In this document: piece by piece, positions 1 through 10,703 of the stretch
Layout: the number at the start of each line of letters is the position of its first letter
Numbering within the stretch: the first letter of the stretch is position 1
NCBI GenBank assembly: GCA_038501195.1
Contig: JBBPUQ010000002.1
Span: 2,542,001-2,606,000 of the forward strand
Reading direction: 5' to 3'
Length of the DNA stretch: 64,000 nucleotides
Source: Nemania diffusa
Taxonomy: Eukaryota; Ascomycota; Sordariomycetes; Xylariales; Xylariaceae
Notes under the pieces: model-generated
What the model was told of the DNA's origin: nothing
Database searches by the model: none
The model's input: the letters and a program-made list of their open reading frames with translations, nothing else
Made by a program: the position numbers and the translations under genes

Positions 1-644
1 TACCCATGTTCTAACCTCGACTATGTTGGTCTAGTGTGCCCATTGTAGTGCCTGCACTACCTAGCTTAGTGAGATCCAAATCTGTTAAGCGATTTGTGCT
101 TTTGGATGTTGCCCCTAGTGTGGTAGGTATGTATGTAGACTGACTACCTACAGTAGTTAACACAGACCTCCTCCCCTGCTATCTTCCCCCCCAATTACGC
201 CACACCGTCTGGGGAGTTCAAGCTGGACCCCGGATGGGGTAGGATGGGGTATGATGGGGTATGTTCTTTACCGTATGTGCCAAACCCCATGTGAGCACCT
301 TACCATAGTGTAGGTACCTCGTCTAGACTAAGAGCCCCAGATGTGTAAGTGTAAGAAACCAAGGGATTCTCTCCCGGTCCGCTCGGCCGCCTCCAGTTGC
401 GTGACCCCAAGCATTGTCTATGTAGTGTATATATCTTGCAACTGGCCCGTCTCTGGAGCCCTACTTCTCCTCATGTTTCGTGAACTACCCTCTTTCCTCA
501 CCTGACCGTATTTTCCTTCAGGCGGGAAAGTGAGAGCCTCCTCTTCTATATACCTCCGTCATAGCCCTTAGGGAATTGTCCTTTTGGGTTTCATCTTCAC
601 GCAGACTTCTATCTAGTATAAGTCAGCGCCGTGGTACAGTCACG
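1..644. other. Upstream region of the sugar transporter gene
   Basis: No gene is visible here. The stretch contains a short direct repeat of a roughly 10-bp unit (GGATGGGGTA-like, three near-copies at about 232-262) and CT-rich sequence just before the transporter start, as is usual for fungal leaders. Confidence 0.5.
209..340. promoter_or_regulatory. Possible CreA-type carbon catabolite repressor sites
   Basis: A CTGGGG hexamer lies at 209-214 and its reverse complement CCCCAG at 335-340. Both match the SYGGRG site known for the fungal repressor CreA/CRE1. They lie about 300-430 bp upstream of a sugar transporter, a sensible target. The motif is short and common, so this is only suggestive. 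Confidence 0.2.
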
Positions 645-2481
645 ATGGTTCTCGCTATAGCCGGCAACATTCCCAAAAAGGAGGCGGCTGTTGATGCTGC
701 AGGAGAAGCCCCGGACTTCGAGAAGGTTAGCTGGTATAAGGAGCCCGGCCTACGGAAGTTGTATTTCTATGCCTTTGTTCTGTGCATTGCCTCGGCTACT
801 ACTGGATACGATGGGTACGTTCCTCTCATTCTTTTGTTCCAACTTTGACCCTCCAAACATGATTAAAGACTAACACGTTACAGGTCGTTCTTGAACGCTG
901 TCCAGGTCTTCCCACAATGGCAAGATGACTTTGGCCACCCCGTGGGTTCTGAGCTAGGTCTCCTAGTCGCGTTATATCAGATTGGTAGCGTGGTGTCTAT
1001 TCCTCTCGCGTAAGTTCAATCATCTTAGCACGTGGCCACTTGTATTTAGATCCTAACCCTCGATTCTAAACAGACCTATCCTTTGTGACAACTTTGGTCG
1101 CAAGCTCCCTATCATAATTGGATGCGTGATCATGATTGCAGGAGCTGTTACACAGACGACAGCCAACTCAATTGGTGCATTTATGGGTGGTCGTGTATTG
1201 ATGGGTTTTGGAAACAGCCTGGCCCAGATTGCGTCTCCTATGTTGCTTACAGAAATTGCCCATCCTCAACATCGTGGTCGTCTTACTGCTGTGTATAACA
1301 CACTGTGGAACGCTGGAGCTATTAGTGAGTGATCTTCAAGAAGAGACAACCCCTGAGGGGGAATCAGCTCTAATGTTCAAATAGTCGTCTCTGCTTTATC
1401 ACTGGGCACCAACTACATCGATTCCAGTTGGTCATGGCGTATTCCGGCTCTGGGACAAGGCTTGCCCTCGGTTGTTCAGATTATCTTCATCTGGTGGGTT
1501 CCGGAGTCGCCCCGATACCTCATGGCAAAGGACAAGCACGAGAAAGCGCTCGATATCCTAGCCCGCTATCACGGCAACGGCAATCGCGACCACCCAGTAG
1601 TGCAATTCGAGTACCGCGAGATCAAGGAGACAATCAAGATGGAGATGGAGGCGCAATCTAACACCTCGTATCTGGACTTCTTCAAGACTAAGGGTAACCG
1701 CTACAGACTGGCTGTCCTGTTCTCTCTGGGTCTCTTCTCGCAGTGGTCCGGTAATGCTATCATTTCGAACTACTCGAACGTACTCTACACGCAAGCGGGC
1801 ATCCAGGGCTCGGAACAGAAATTCGGTGTAAGTCGTTTGCCCTATCTCGGCTCAAAATGACTACTGACACAGTCTTACCTATAGCTTCAAACTGGTTCAA
1901 CCGGTCTCTCCCTCATCGTCTCCATCACCATGGCCACACTGATCGACAAGTTCGGCCGACGACCTCTGTTCCTGACAGCAACGAGCGGCATGTTTGTCAT
2001 TTTCATCTTCTGGACCTTGACATCGGGACTGTACGGCGAGCACAGGTCACCCGGCTCTGACAAGGCACTCATCGTCTTCATCTGGTTCTACCAAATTGCC
2101 TACTCAATCGCCTGGTCCGGTCTCCTCGTCGGCTACGCCATCGAGATCCTCCCATACAAGCTACGTGCCAAGGGCCTGATGATCCTCAACATCACGATCC
2201 AGGTGGCGCTGCTGCTCAACGAGTACGCCAACCCGGTGGCGTTCCAGGCGTTCGGCCTCGACCACTCGTGGAAACTGTACATCATCTACACGTTCTGGAT
2301 CGGCCTCGAGCTTCTCTTCGTCTACTTCATGTACGTCGAGACCAAGGGCCCGACGCTCGAGGAGCTCGCCAAGGTCATCGACGGCGATGACGCCAAGGTG
2401 GCGGACATTGATTTCGAGCAGGTCGAGAAGGATGTCGCGCGCGACAGCCACGAGGTGCACGAGATTGCGGCGAAGGCATAG
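645..2481 (+). CDS. MFS sugar transporter (hexose/lactose permease-like)
   Basis: Five exons, 645-814, 884-1009, 1074-1324, 1385-1827 and 1885-2481, give 528 aa; all introns (57-69 bp) are GT-AG. The product is a plasma-membrane facilitator/proton symporter of the Major Facilitator Superfamily sugar porter family with about 12 membrane segments. Visible family signatures are DNFGRK after TM2, PESPRYL after TM6, DKFGRRPL in the loop after TM8 and a C-terminal VETKGPTLEEL, a variant of PETKGRTLEE. The length is normal for the family. The start is the only ATG in frame with the conserved N-terminal block. The exact sugar cannot be read from sequence; fungal relatives are annotated as hexose transporters or lactose permeases. 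Nothing around it suggests a catabolic cluster. Confidence 0.93.
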
Positions 2482-3105
2482 AGTGGCGGCTGCGCAAGCT
2501 ATAGACACACTTGTTTCTAGGAGTAATTTATTTATCCATTTATTCATTTATTGTCACGAAACCCGCATCTAGCTGGCGTCATGTTCCGAAACCGGGAGGG
2601 TCGGGCTGTATGGTTGGGGGTTGGTAGGCATTCTATGAATCATTTTATGGCATGACTTTGGGCATGCAACCATATCTGTGAGCGATGTGTGGCGATATTA
2701 ATGAAATACATATCTACCAATGCTGGTTCTCGGCTGTGTTTTGCTACTCAATGTGCAATACAAGTAGCATTACCGAGGTGATTTTACTAGATTGTGTTTG
2801 ATGAGGGTTGGAGGTTGTTCCCACCCGCGTGGTCGAAATTTAGATAACTAGGTAAATTATACCGATTAGTTGCCTACCTATACACCCACCTGTACACCTT
2901 AGTATATTTCCCCAGCGCCTGTCTCCACTAATAGACATCCCCATCCCTATCACGTTTTAACATCTGCATTGTCACCACCCACCACGAACGCCTGGGTCCA
3001 ACAAAAGTTCTACTCCAATCAACGATTATATTACACCATGCCATAGTTTTTCTAGCTCCAACCAATAGCTCAATCCCTCACGCCAGACCCGTCCGCAGTT
3101 CGACG
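2482..3105. other. Intergenic region
   Basis: Holds the 3' flank of the transporter (TTTATT repeats at about 2526-2552, likely in the 3' UTR) and, from about 2900 on, pyrimidine-rich sequence that could be the leader of the small ORF downstream. No other feature is seen. Confidence 0.5.
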
Positions 3106-3294
3106 ATGGAATCCTTCAGCCTAGCTGCCCAGCATGCCGGGGCTATTCAACACACGCACATAATCCGACTCGACGCAACAGCCATCGCCGCAGCACGTGA
3201 ACTGCGAATCGCTGTTACTGTCATCGTTGCTGGCTGGGTTGCCATCGCCGGCCTGCGAGCATTCTTCGCGCGTCCCGTCCCGAGAGAGAGCTAA
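3106..3294 (+). CDS. Small hypothetical protein with one possible membrane segment
   Basis: A 62-codon uninterrupted ORF. The last half has a hydrophobic stretch (about residues 33-54, running from LRIAVTVIVAGW to GLRAFF) followed by a basic tail, the pattern of a small tail-anchored or mitochondrial membrane protein. The upstream 150 bp are pyrimidine-rich, like real fungal leaders. I do not recognise the family. It could be a chance ORF; the alanine-rich hydrophobic composition is the only support. Confidence 0.35.
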   Translation: MESFSLAAQHAGAIQHTHIIRLDATAIAAARELRIAVTVIVAGWVAIAGLRAFFARPVPRES

Positions 3295-3910
3295 GATGAG
3301 GCGGCCTACTCACCGTTCAGAGAGTCTAAGAGATGACGCCTGTTCGACAGGCGCTTCGCTCAAAGCAATTTGCCCGGGTTGCAGTTATTTTATCTCCCCT
3401 CGTGCTTCACTATGTATTTAATACCTATAGAAAGGGTTATAGACGGACAATCAGCATTGCGTCATGAATAGATCCTAGACTGACTCTTCGTAAGATGGCT
3501 GCTTATTTCTGCGCTCTTTCCCTAGTGTCTCGCCTATGGCAGTAAAACCTCCGCCGAGGATAGAAAAAGAGAACATTAAGTATAACGGGACGAATTAAGC
3601 CTTGAAATTTGAAATGATACTCTGTCTGTCTATGATTCTATATAGTCTAGGACAAGGTGAAAAACTACCTAGGTAACGATATTATACAGAGTATTGTTTG
3701 AGGCTTAATTACTAATTACCTCTTTAGGAAAAGCGGGGGGTCTCAAATTTCAAGAGCCCGAATCAACTAAGCGTTATCTAGATAAATTTCTCCCTGTCTA
3801 AGTATTACAAGATCTACTTTCTACCTCTCATTCCCAAATTTATTTATAGATAACGCGTGTTGGAAGCTTTATTCAACAAGCACGTCGAGTATTCTAGGGC
3901 CAATTATATA
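3295..3910. other. Intergenic region
   Basis: AT-rich between about 3560 and 3860, with one TACCTAGGTA palindrome near 3667. No gene is seen. Confidence 0.45.
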
Positions 3911-4272
3911 ATGCGCCTGTCTGGGATTCAAAAAGATGTGCTCTCCTTGTATAGGAGCTGCCTCCGAGAAAGCCGCAAGAAACCGAAGGTCGGTCCCAAA
4001 GTTGTAATAGACGTAATAACCGAGGCTGATTGATATTAACAACAAACAGGTAGCACGCCCACATTTTGAGTCTTTCGCAAGGTAAAATACACACATATTG
4101 CATCGTGCGATCTGGTTGTAGGTTGCGTATTGACGGATTGCATAGATCTGAATTTGATAAAAACGCCAAGATTGATAAAAGAGACTTCGCGGCCATTGAG
4201 TTTCTCCTTCGCAAGGGACGGCGCCAACTTGACGTTTACTCTGCTCCTGGCATCAAGGACATTAGATCATAG
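3911..4272 (+). CDS. SDH6: Succinate dehydrogenase assembly factor 1 (SDHAF1/Sdh6), LYR protein
   Basis: Three short exons, 3911-3988, 4050-4081 and 4146-4272, splice into 78 aa. Exon 1 begins MRLSGIQKDVL and carries the tripeptide LYR followed by SCLRESRKKPK. Exon 2 encodes VARPHFESFAR, and exon 3 ends with the very conserved IEFLLRKGRRQL block and YSAPGIKDI. SDHAF1/Sdh6 is a mitochondrial matrix LYR-motif factor that helps mature the Fe-S subunit of succinate dehydrogenase (complex II). The size matches the family (about 80 aa). The donor of intron 1 (GTCGGT) is weak but gives the expected phase; the introns are 61 and 64 bp. It is easily missed because no exon is a long ORF. Confidence 0.85.
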
Positions 4273-4570
4273 ACCATGGCTTCACTTGGCACCTTCCAAG
4301 AGACTGTTCACATGTCGTCATGGCGAGCTGTTAGGCCCTACGATTCAAGGCAGCGCTATGGATGCTGATTGGGCTGTTTCAATCACACCCTACCTCTGGA
4401 GGCACCAAGCAGCTACGATGGAATAGGACGAGCCGGGCCTCTAAACAGGGGAAAGTCTCCTCGCCAGAGCTAGGTCCCTGTTGTATTTCGGCATTATCAA
4501 GCACTGCAGTACAGCTTTCTTACAGCATAATTTTTTGGCTTCTTGGGACCCTTTTTTTGGAATAGAAACG

Positions 4571-6982
4571 ATGTCTACACTCAATTTACCTTACGGGGAG
4601 AGTTCACATCATCGACCAAGATTCAACTATCAATCGCCAGCCGCTGCCGGCGGATCACGCCCTCAACGGCCTGAACACGAAACATCTCAGCTTCCTTTAC
4701 CCCAATCATTAACTACAGCTCGACACCAAAAACAGCGCCGGATAAGCCGCAGCCAACATGGATTGCGAGTTAGTCGACGGCTACCCGCGAGAACGAGTAG
4801 GGGATCTCTACCTACCGCGGACAGCCAGTCCCCCCTCTCCCAAGACCCCCAATCTCCAGAGAGTCCATACTGGGGCACATTGCAGTCACCTTCTTCGACT
4901 TGCAAGAACCTCAAAGCAGGTCGCATAGCCGATAATCGCACGGTTGGTAAACTATCTAACGAGGTTGGTAACTCTGGTCCTGCCAAGGACAAGGCGCTGC
5001 CTAAGATAGAGCCGACGGATCCAAAGAGACAAGAGCGGAAAACACCGAGACGGGAAAAGCGATTTGGGGTTGCAGATCCCCTTGCGTGGGATATCCTTAA
5101 TAGATCGCTCTCACAGCAACACCGGCTGTCTTCATTAATTGGTATAGATGGTTCGGTATCCATGACGGCAAAGCAGTCTCCAAAAAAGACGGTCGATGCT
5201 GTCTCTCGTACATCTAGCCAGCGGAGGGCTCTGAACCGATTCACAAAAGAGCTTGAGAAATATGCTGACGCAGCCGGGGCCGTAGGTGCTGCTAGTACTG
5301 TCAATAGAATACCTGTCGCCACACCCACAATATCGGAATCCAAGGTGTCGATGCACACTGTTAAACCGTTAGTGCCTTACAAGGATGAGTTTCTATCTGC
5401 CGGCCTTGCAGTGACATCTACAGAGCAGAATCAGAATGGCAAGGCTCATATACACGCCTCACTTCAGAATAACAGGCCACATAAACACTCCAATGGGCCG
5501 TTACAGTCGAGGAAGAGGCCAGATCCAGCCAGTAATAGTACCTCCTCTAGTGCAAGTGCTTCAACGCCGTGTACCGGCTCCGAATCCTACGTTGAATTTA
5601 GTCCACCAGATGGGCACATGTTGCATGCTATGGAGACGTTGGTTCCACGAAGAACCAACACAAAACCCAGACATTGCCAGTATACCAGAAAACGTCTCCT
5701 TTCTTGGTTCCTAAAGAAACCATCTATCAAAGACGGTAGCAATAATGGACATCAATTGCCAGTTCAAATCCAGTATGTTAAAGGTGGACAAATCAAATCC
5801 AATGATCTATCAACGGCTCAGCATGGACATCACCAGCTCCAACATAGGAGCCATAAACCAACCATGCAGAGCATACCTGAGATTCAACTACTGCCTAAAC
5901 GTGCTCTCCCGGGAAAATACGTCACTCCAAAAAAGGAACCATATGTGGCAATAATTAATGATTCTTGCGAGCAAAGAGACCAGGGTCTTCACCCAGAGCA
6001 AGAAGATGGCCACAATTGTAGCGTTGTCGATGCCAAGCAGTACCTCGACAAATTCGGATTGCGAGATAAGAGAGATATAACTAGAGGGGTTTTACCTAAG
6101 CCGTCCCCTGAGCCGATTGAAACTATTGATGAAGAGACAGAAATAAGTACTCACCTAGTAGGCAACAATGTTCAAAATCCCCGCCTAACTGGCATTGACC
6201 AAAAGGAGCTGCCGATCATCACAGAAGCTATCCGGCAGCGACCCGATGGCGTGTCTTTAGTAGCCCACGAATCGTCTATTCCACGTCTCCCATTCGCAGC
6301 TCAATTAGCAGCCGGTACTTCTTCATCTTTACAGCGAGCGTTGGACGATGCATGCCAGAAGCTTGACAGCGAGGAGCAGAAGGTAGAAAATGGATTGAAG
6401 CGAGAAAATACAAAGCCGGAGGAGCCGCCACCAGTTCCACGGCAAGACCCACGGCATAGTGCGTCTCGCCGGGCGCTTCCTCCTAAGCCCCGTTCAACTG
6501 AAAAATATTTATATGGAAAAAGGAAGATGCCTCCGGTAGAGGTGCCTTCATTAATTTCCAAGCCTTTACCGCCTGAACCAGCGCCCGAGAAGCGTCCCGA
6601 CGCCGGACCGTCTCAACCAAATCGCGAACCCCCTCCTGTGCCTCGAGCGCTAACTGGTAAACGTAAAAATGCGGTAGCCGAGCTTGCTAAGGCGGAAGAA
6701 ATGCTGAAGGACTTGGACGTGTTTCTCAACGATTACGACGACGCAGATATCGAAGACCGCGATGTCATCAAAGGCTTGCAGGTGGCCATCCATGCGGCAG
6801 CCGATGATCTGTACGATGGATATATACGACATAAAACGGGACTGCGGATTCGACGGTTCTTGGCCGACCTCAAGTCATTCGAAAACATAAGTGACCTCAC
6901 TTCTGCAGATCAGCGAGCTAGGGAGAAACGTGCTGAGGGAAGAAGACTAGTGGGTGTCAGGGATCGGAACAGCCGCCGTTAA
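4571..6982 (+). CDS. Large disordered protein with SH3-ligand proline motifs
   Basis: A single-exon gene of 803 aa; 4571 is the first ATG in the open frame. Residues 1 to about 600 are low in hydrophobic residues, rich in S/T/P/Q/R and probably unstructured. Two PPPVPR motifs (about residues 618 and 686), a PPKPR and a PPEPAP lie between about 610 and 690, typical class I/II SH3-domain ligands. The last 110 residues change character: an acidic helical stretch (AELAKAEEMLKDLDVFLNDYDD) is followed by a basic segment and look folded, so this is the likely conserved domain. I do not recognise the family. An actin/endocytosis or polarity adaptor would fit the motifs, but that is inference. Confidence 0.75.
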   Translation: MSTLNLPYGESSHHRPRFNYQSPAAAGGSRPQRPEHETSQLPLPQSLTTARHQKQRRISRSQHGLRVSRRLPARTSRGSLPTADSQSPLSQDPQSPESPYWGTLQSPSSTCKNLKAGRIADNRTVGKLSNEVGNSGPAKDKALPKIEPTDPKRQERKTPRREKRFGVADPLAWDILNRSLSQQHRLSSLIGIDGSVSMTAKQSPKKTVDAVSRTSSQRRALNRFTKELEKYADAAGAVGAASTVNRIPVATPTISESKVSMHTVKPLVPYKDEFLSAGLAVTSTEQNQNGKAHIHASLQNNRPHKHSNGPLQSRKRPDPASNSTSSSASASTPCTGSESYVEFSPPDGHMLHAMETLVPRRTNTKPRHCQYTRKRLLSWFLKKPSIKDGSNNGHQLPVQIQYVKGGQIKSNDLSTAQHGHHQLQHRSHKPTMQSIPEIQLLPKRALPGKYVTPKKEPYVAIINDSCEQRDQGLHPEQEDGHNCSVVDAKQYLDKFGLRDKRDITRGVLPKPSPEPIETIDEETEISTHLVGNNVQNPRLTGIDQKELPIITEAIRQRPDGVSLVAHESSIPRLPFAAQLAAGTSSSLQRALDDACQKLDSEEQKVENGLKRENTKPEEPPPVPRQDPRHSASRRALPPKPRSTEKYLYGKRKMPPVEVPSLISKPLPPEPAPEKRPDAGPSQPNREPPPVPRALTGKRKNAVAELAKAEEMLKDLDVFLNDYDDADIEDRDVIKGLQVAIHAAADDLYDGYIRHKTGLRIRRFLADLKSFENISDLTSADQRAREKRAEGRRLVGVRDRNSRR

Positions 6983-8413
6983 GCAGCAGTCGCTTCACTT
7001 GTCTGTGTGACGTAAGGGTCGTCGCGCCGACATGGTGAAATGTCATATCTATATAGGTAGCAAATTGAAGAGCCGCTTGCGACTTCATCACTATATGAGT
7101 TCTTACAAGAACCACATGCGACTATATCTACCGAGTACTCGGAACCCCGTCCGGTCTCCTATATATAAGCGCGTAGGGCAGAGGGCGGACGCAACATGTG
7201 ACTGGCTGGCTAAAATATGCTTTGACTAGGTAATCGACCGAATACTGAGAACCGCTTTCAGTCTTGCTATTACGCTTGCTTAAGAGATCGTCGACCAAAC
7301 CATTTCGCAACCGCCGTCACGTATGTATCCTCCCCGTCTCCTAACATGCTGCTCAATGTAGAGATTAGGCGGCCTTTGCAAAAGATGTTGGCTTGGCAGA
7401 GCACGTCCGCTGGGCTAGCTGTTAAGCCGACATAGCCTTGAGAACCTTGACGACCTGCTCCAGAACACGTGCTCGGCTAGTACCACCCTATCTGATCTCA
7501 TTTTGAGGCTTGTCTCATAGTTAAAGGTATCCAAAACATCCTCCATGAATCGGCTATCAATGGTCTTAGTTGGTGGAGCGAGAGTAGAGAGGATACCATC
7601 TGTAATCCGAACACTATAGGATGGACTTCACATGATCTAACATAAGTTCCCAGCTCTCCTAGAGATCCTTGTCATACGTACTAAGTAGGCACTCTTAGAT
7701 AAGGCCAGCCATATGCCTAAACGTTTGGCCAGCTTTTCCTCGTAATAACTCAAGACCATCTGGATTCTGGGCACTAGAGATCTCCTAGTATAAACTTCAG
7801 CAATAGAAATACAGCTGAACTCTGTGAAGGCATAAACGATGAGATCCTCAGCCCATCAAGAAATAATTTACATAAACGTGCTGCCCCATTGTAATAGTTG
7901 CAGGCCAAAAAGGGACTTATATCTACCAAACGGAAAAAAAAAAATTATAGAATGCGTCGCAGCTTTTATATACTAGGCAGTTTTATGTTTTGATAATTAT
8001 ATAATTGTAGGTTAAATTTTTAAACTATTGTTCAAAGGTATTTCAAAAGTTGAAATATATTAGTTAGCATTACATTGCAGCTGGCATCCAGCCGTTCCAT
8101 AAATAGGTCTAGGCCCCTCTATTACTAACCTGAATTAGACACCCTGCCCCTCAAGGTACTTGAGTAAGGTAAACTACAAGTGCTGACGAATCCGATCAGC
8201 CAACAACTAATATGCAAGTACGTGCCAGGTATACAGAGTACGATTTACAACAACTCCATCCTATTGTACATTTCCTAAATCAAGCTATGTATCTTCCTCA
8301 CTAGTTTGTGTGAGGCCTTATTCATAGTCTTATTTGTGGCAGAGAGGGGGACGAGAAGGATAGCAGTCATCTTTCGTGGTTCTTGAAGACACGATTCTCT
8401 AAAAGTAAACAAG
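6983..8413. other. Intergenic region with a gene relic
   Basis: Contains the minus-strand pseudogene at 7422-7885 (listed separately). From about 7930 to 8060 it is strongly AT-rich, including an A run at 7935-7945. The rest, 8060-8413, is the upstream region of the Zn2Cys6 regulator; no further gene is seen. Confidence 0.5.
7422..7885 (-). pseudogene. Frameshifted relic of an unidentified protein-coding gene
   Basis: Read on the minus strand, coding-like segments continue each other but in changing frames. In order they are: about 7885-7855 (RLCKLFLDGL), 7855-7655 (starting AEDLIVYAFTEFS and including VLSYYEEKLAKRLG), 7620-7480 (ITDGILSTLAPPTKT, then FMEDVLDTFNYE) and 7480-7422 (RARVLEQVVKVLKAM, then a stop). 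At least three frameshifts and internal stops separate them, and no ATG-initiated frame covers the whole. The composition is that of a soluble helical protein. I cannot name the family. It is most simply a decayed gene copy in an accessory region. Confidence 0.55.
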
Positions 8414-9932
8414 ATGAGCCCAGCAAATCAGAGCGGCGCTGTGCAGCAGAAACACCGAGCTTGTGATGAATGCCGTATGTTAGAACCACCCAAACCGTTC
8501 GACTGGCCGACTCATAATCGCCCTAGGGGTCCGGAAACTTGCCTGCAGCAAGGAACCCGATGGCTGTTGCCGCTGCCGACGCGAGAGTATTCCTTGCCAG
8601 TATGCGCACGTTTTTAGAGTTTGGCTCCTACATGTTTTCTGCACGCCCCTATCTAGGGCCTCTAGAGACAGGTGCAGAATACCTCTGCTGTAAACAGTAT
8701 TCTAACTCAAGAATCCCCATAGTTACTCTGCGCAGAAGCCCATGGGACGGCCCAGGAAGCGAGCACGAGAAGAGTCCAATGAGAAGCCTCTTGCTGTCGC
8801 GCCGCCGGCGAAGACGGTTATGACAGAGCAGCCGCCTGATATAGAAGACCCGGGCATGCATTTCATAAACCTGTTACTAGGAACTGACCCCGACTTCGAC
8901 TTCAACTTCAACCTCGACCCCCCAGCGCACGTACAAACCATGGCGACCACAACAGGAACATCGATGGAGACTCCCGCTTCGATACACAACCCTCCTTGGG
9001 ACTACACTAGTTTTGGCGAGGTTAACTTCGACTCTCAGCCTGCCGCTCACATACCATCTTTCTCCTCCACCAACGTCGATCCTGCGTTGTTCATTGCACC
9101 GACAAATCTTGATTCGCCCCCGCTAGACCAAATCCCAGCGCTTTCTTCTCCAAACTCGAGCAAAACCAGCCCGCCTCAAAGCAGTGGCACGAGTCCAGCT
9201 GCCGTGGTGCCTTCTACATCCGACTGTGATTGTACAGCCAACCTTTATTCGGCATTGGAGGGAATGCAGAAACTGCCAACTGAGGTCGAACCTGCTATCC
9301 GCCATGCTCGATTAGCCACCAAAGTAGCATACGAAGTTATCAACTGTCCTAATTGCTCATTCAAAATTGAACCTCCGACAAAGCATTATGTTGGGTCCTC
9401 TTCAATTATGCGAGGCTTTCAAAACATGATGCTCCTAGGGACGCTGGTACCTAGTATTGTACACGCATATGCGGCAATGCTAGATATGGTAGATGAGGAG
9501 ACAAATCAAGCCGTAGCAGAGCGCCGTAAGGTGATTTTCAAATTGAACTGTCTCGGCGGTATCTGGGGTGGTTTGGGGCGTGACGACGAGCAATTATGCG
9601 GTGCCCGGCAAAATTTTGAACATAGAGAAATGGAACCCGTCATGTGGCGACTCGCTGTACGAGCCTTGTTGAAAGTCGATGTCTACGGCATCTCGGGTCG
9701 CTGTGGCAGAGACGAACCAGCTGCTGACCCATTCCACCTCGGCCTCAAGGATATTGTCTTACTAATGGAGAACAAATCGAAGGCGAGGCACGCTTTCCAG
9801 GACGCTCTGGTCGATGCTGGTTTCTCGCAGCCGACTTGCGCATTTTTACATAATGCCCCAGGAGAGCCTCCGACATGCCAGCGTATCATCTCGATTGCGA
9901 GGTCGTCGGTGGAACGGTTATGTATTGCATGA
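8414..9932 (+). CDS. Zn(II)2Cys6 transcription factor, AflR-like
   Basis: Exons 8414-8474, 8527-8599 and 8723-9932 give 447 aa. The binuclear zinc cluster has cysteines at residues 17, 20, 27, 34, 37 and 44 (spacing C-x2-C-x6-C-x6-C-x2-C-x6-C) and is followed by the AT-hook-like MGRPRKR seen in AflR-type regulators. The cluster is split over all three exons, which fixes the splice sites: the second intron (123 bp) has a CTAAC branch point 17 nt before its acceptor. The C-terminal half, from about residue 180, has the helical pattern of the AflR regulatory region. AflR-type factors usually sit in and control secondary-metabolite clusters, but no biosynthetic backbone gene is visible nearby, so this is an orphan regulator or a cluster remnant. 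Confidence 0.85.
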
Positions 9933-10703
9933 GCTGACTCTCGATATGGAGTAAACCCCTGAAACATAACACACTCGGTCACTCGAGCTACAGCCAAATT
10001 TTCTATGGAAACTAAGTGCAGCCTCGTATACACCTCGCTAGCATTAAGTTTAATCCCTACGGCAATATAGCGAGTCAAATTCTCCTCCAGAATTTGCTAC
10101 AAATTTTGCAAAGTTAGTTGTTATGGCGAAACCAATGATGAGTAAAACAGACCTAACAACAGTGTATAGATACTGAAGCTCAGGCAGCGCGGCTTTGCAT
10201 CTAGGCCCCTTTAAAGGTCCATCATGATGTCGGCAGCTCATTATTGCTTCGAACACACCGTCATAATACAGCAATTCAAAGTGTCAATAGTTGACGCGTT
10301 CTGGTAGTCAGCTGTTGTCGCTTTTCACTGAAAGCATGCGTTGATGTAACAACATGAACAACTTTACCGGATTCCAGTAGACACAATGTACTACTATTAT
10401 GCACCGATCTTTATAGAGATAACTAAACCTGTCTATTTAGAACTTCATTGGATTTACAAACAATGGTATATATACACTTTTACACTCGATCTGTGTTTGC
10501 TAGAGATAGAAATTGAAGGCGGCTATCTGCCTTCCTATCATTTTTTCAGTCACCTATAGGAAAATATGTTGGTGTATATAAAAGGGGAAGGAAGTGGTAT
10601 GATGTAAGACAACTTAGTTTTATTAGTTGAATAAATACATCAGATCACAGATGGCTGTGGGCTAATATCTAAGATACCACCTACCGGAATATTGCTGCAG
10701 CAT
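9933..10703. other. Intergenic region
   Basis: Open minus-strand stretches occur at 9935-10078 and 10140-10274 with an intron-like GT...CTAAC...TAG element (about 10084-10152) between them, but the phases do not join without a stop. No gene is called. Confidence 0.4.

Noticed and set aside
9683..10274. Minus-strand ORFs with an intron-like element between them, antisense to the regulator's 3' end
   Set aside because: Joining them over the GT...CTAAC...TAG element gives a stop in every phase, and the longer frame lies mostly antisense to a well-supported gene.
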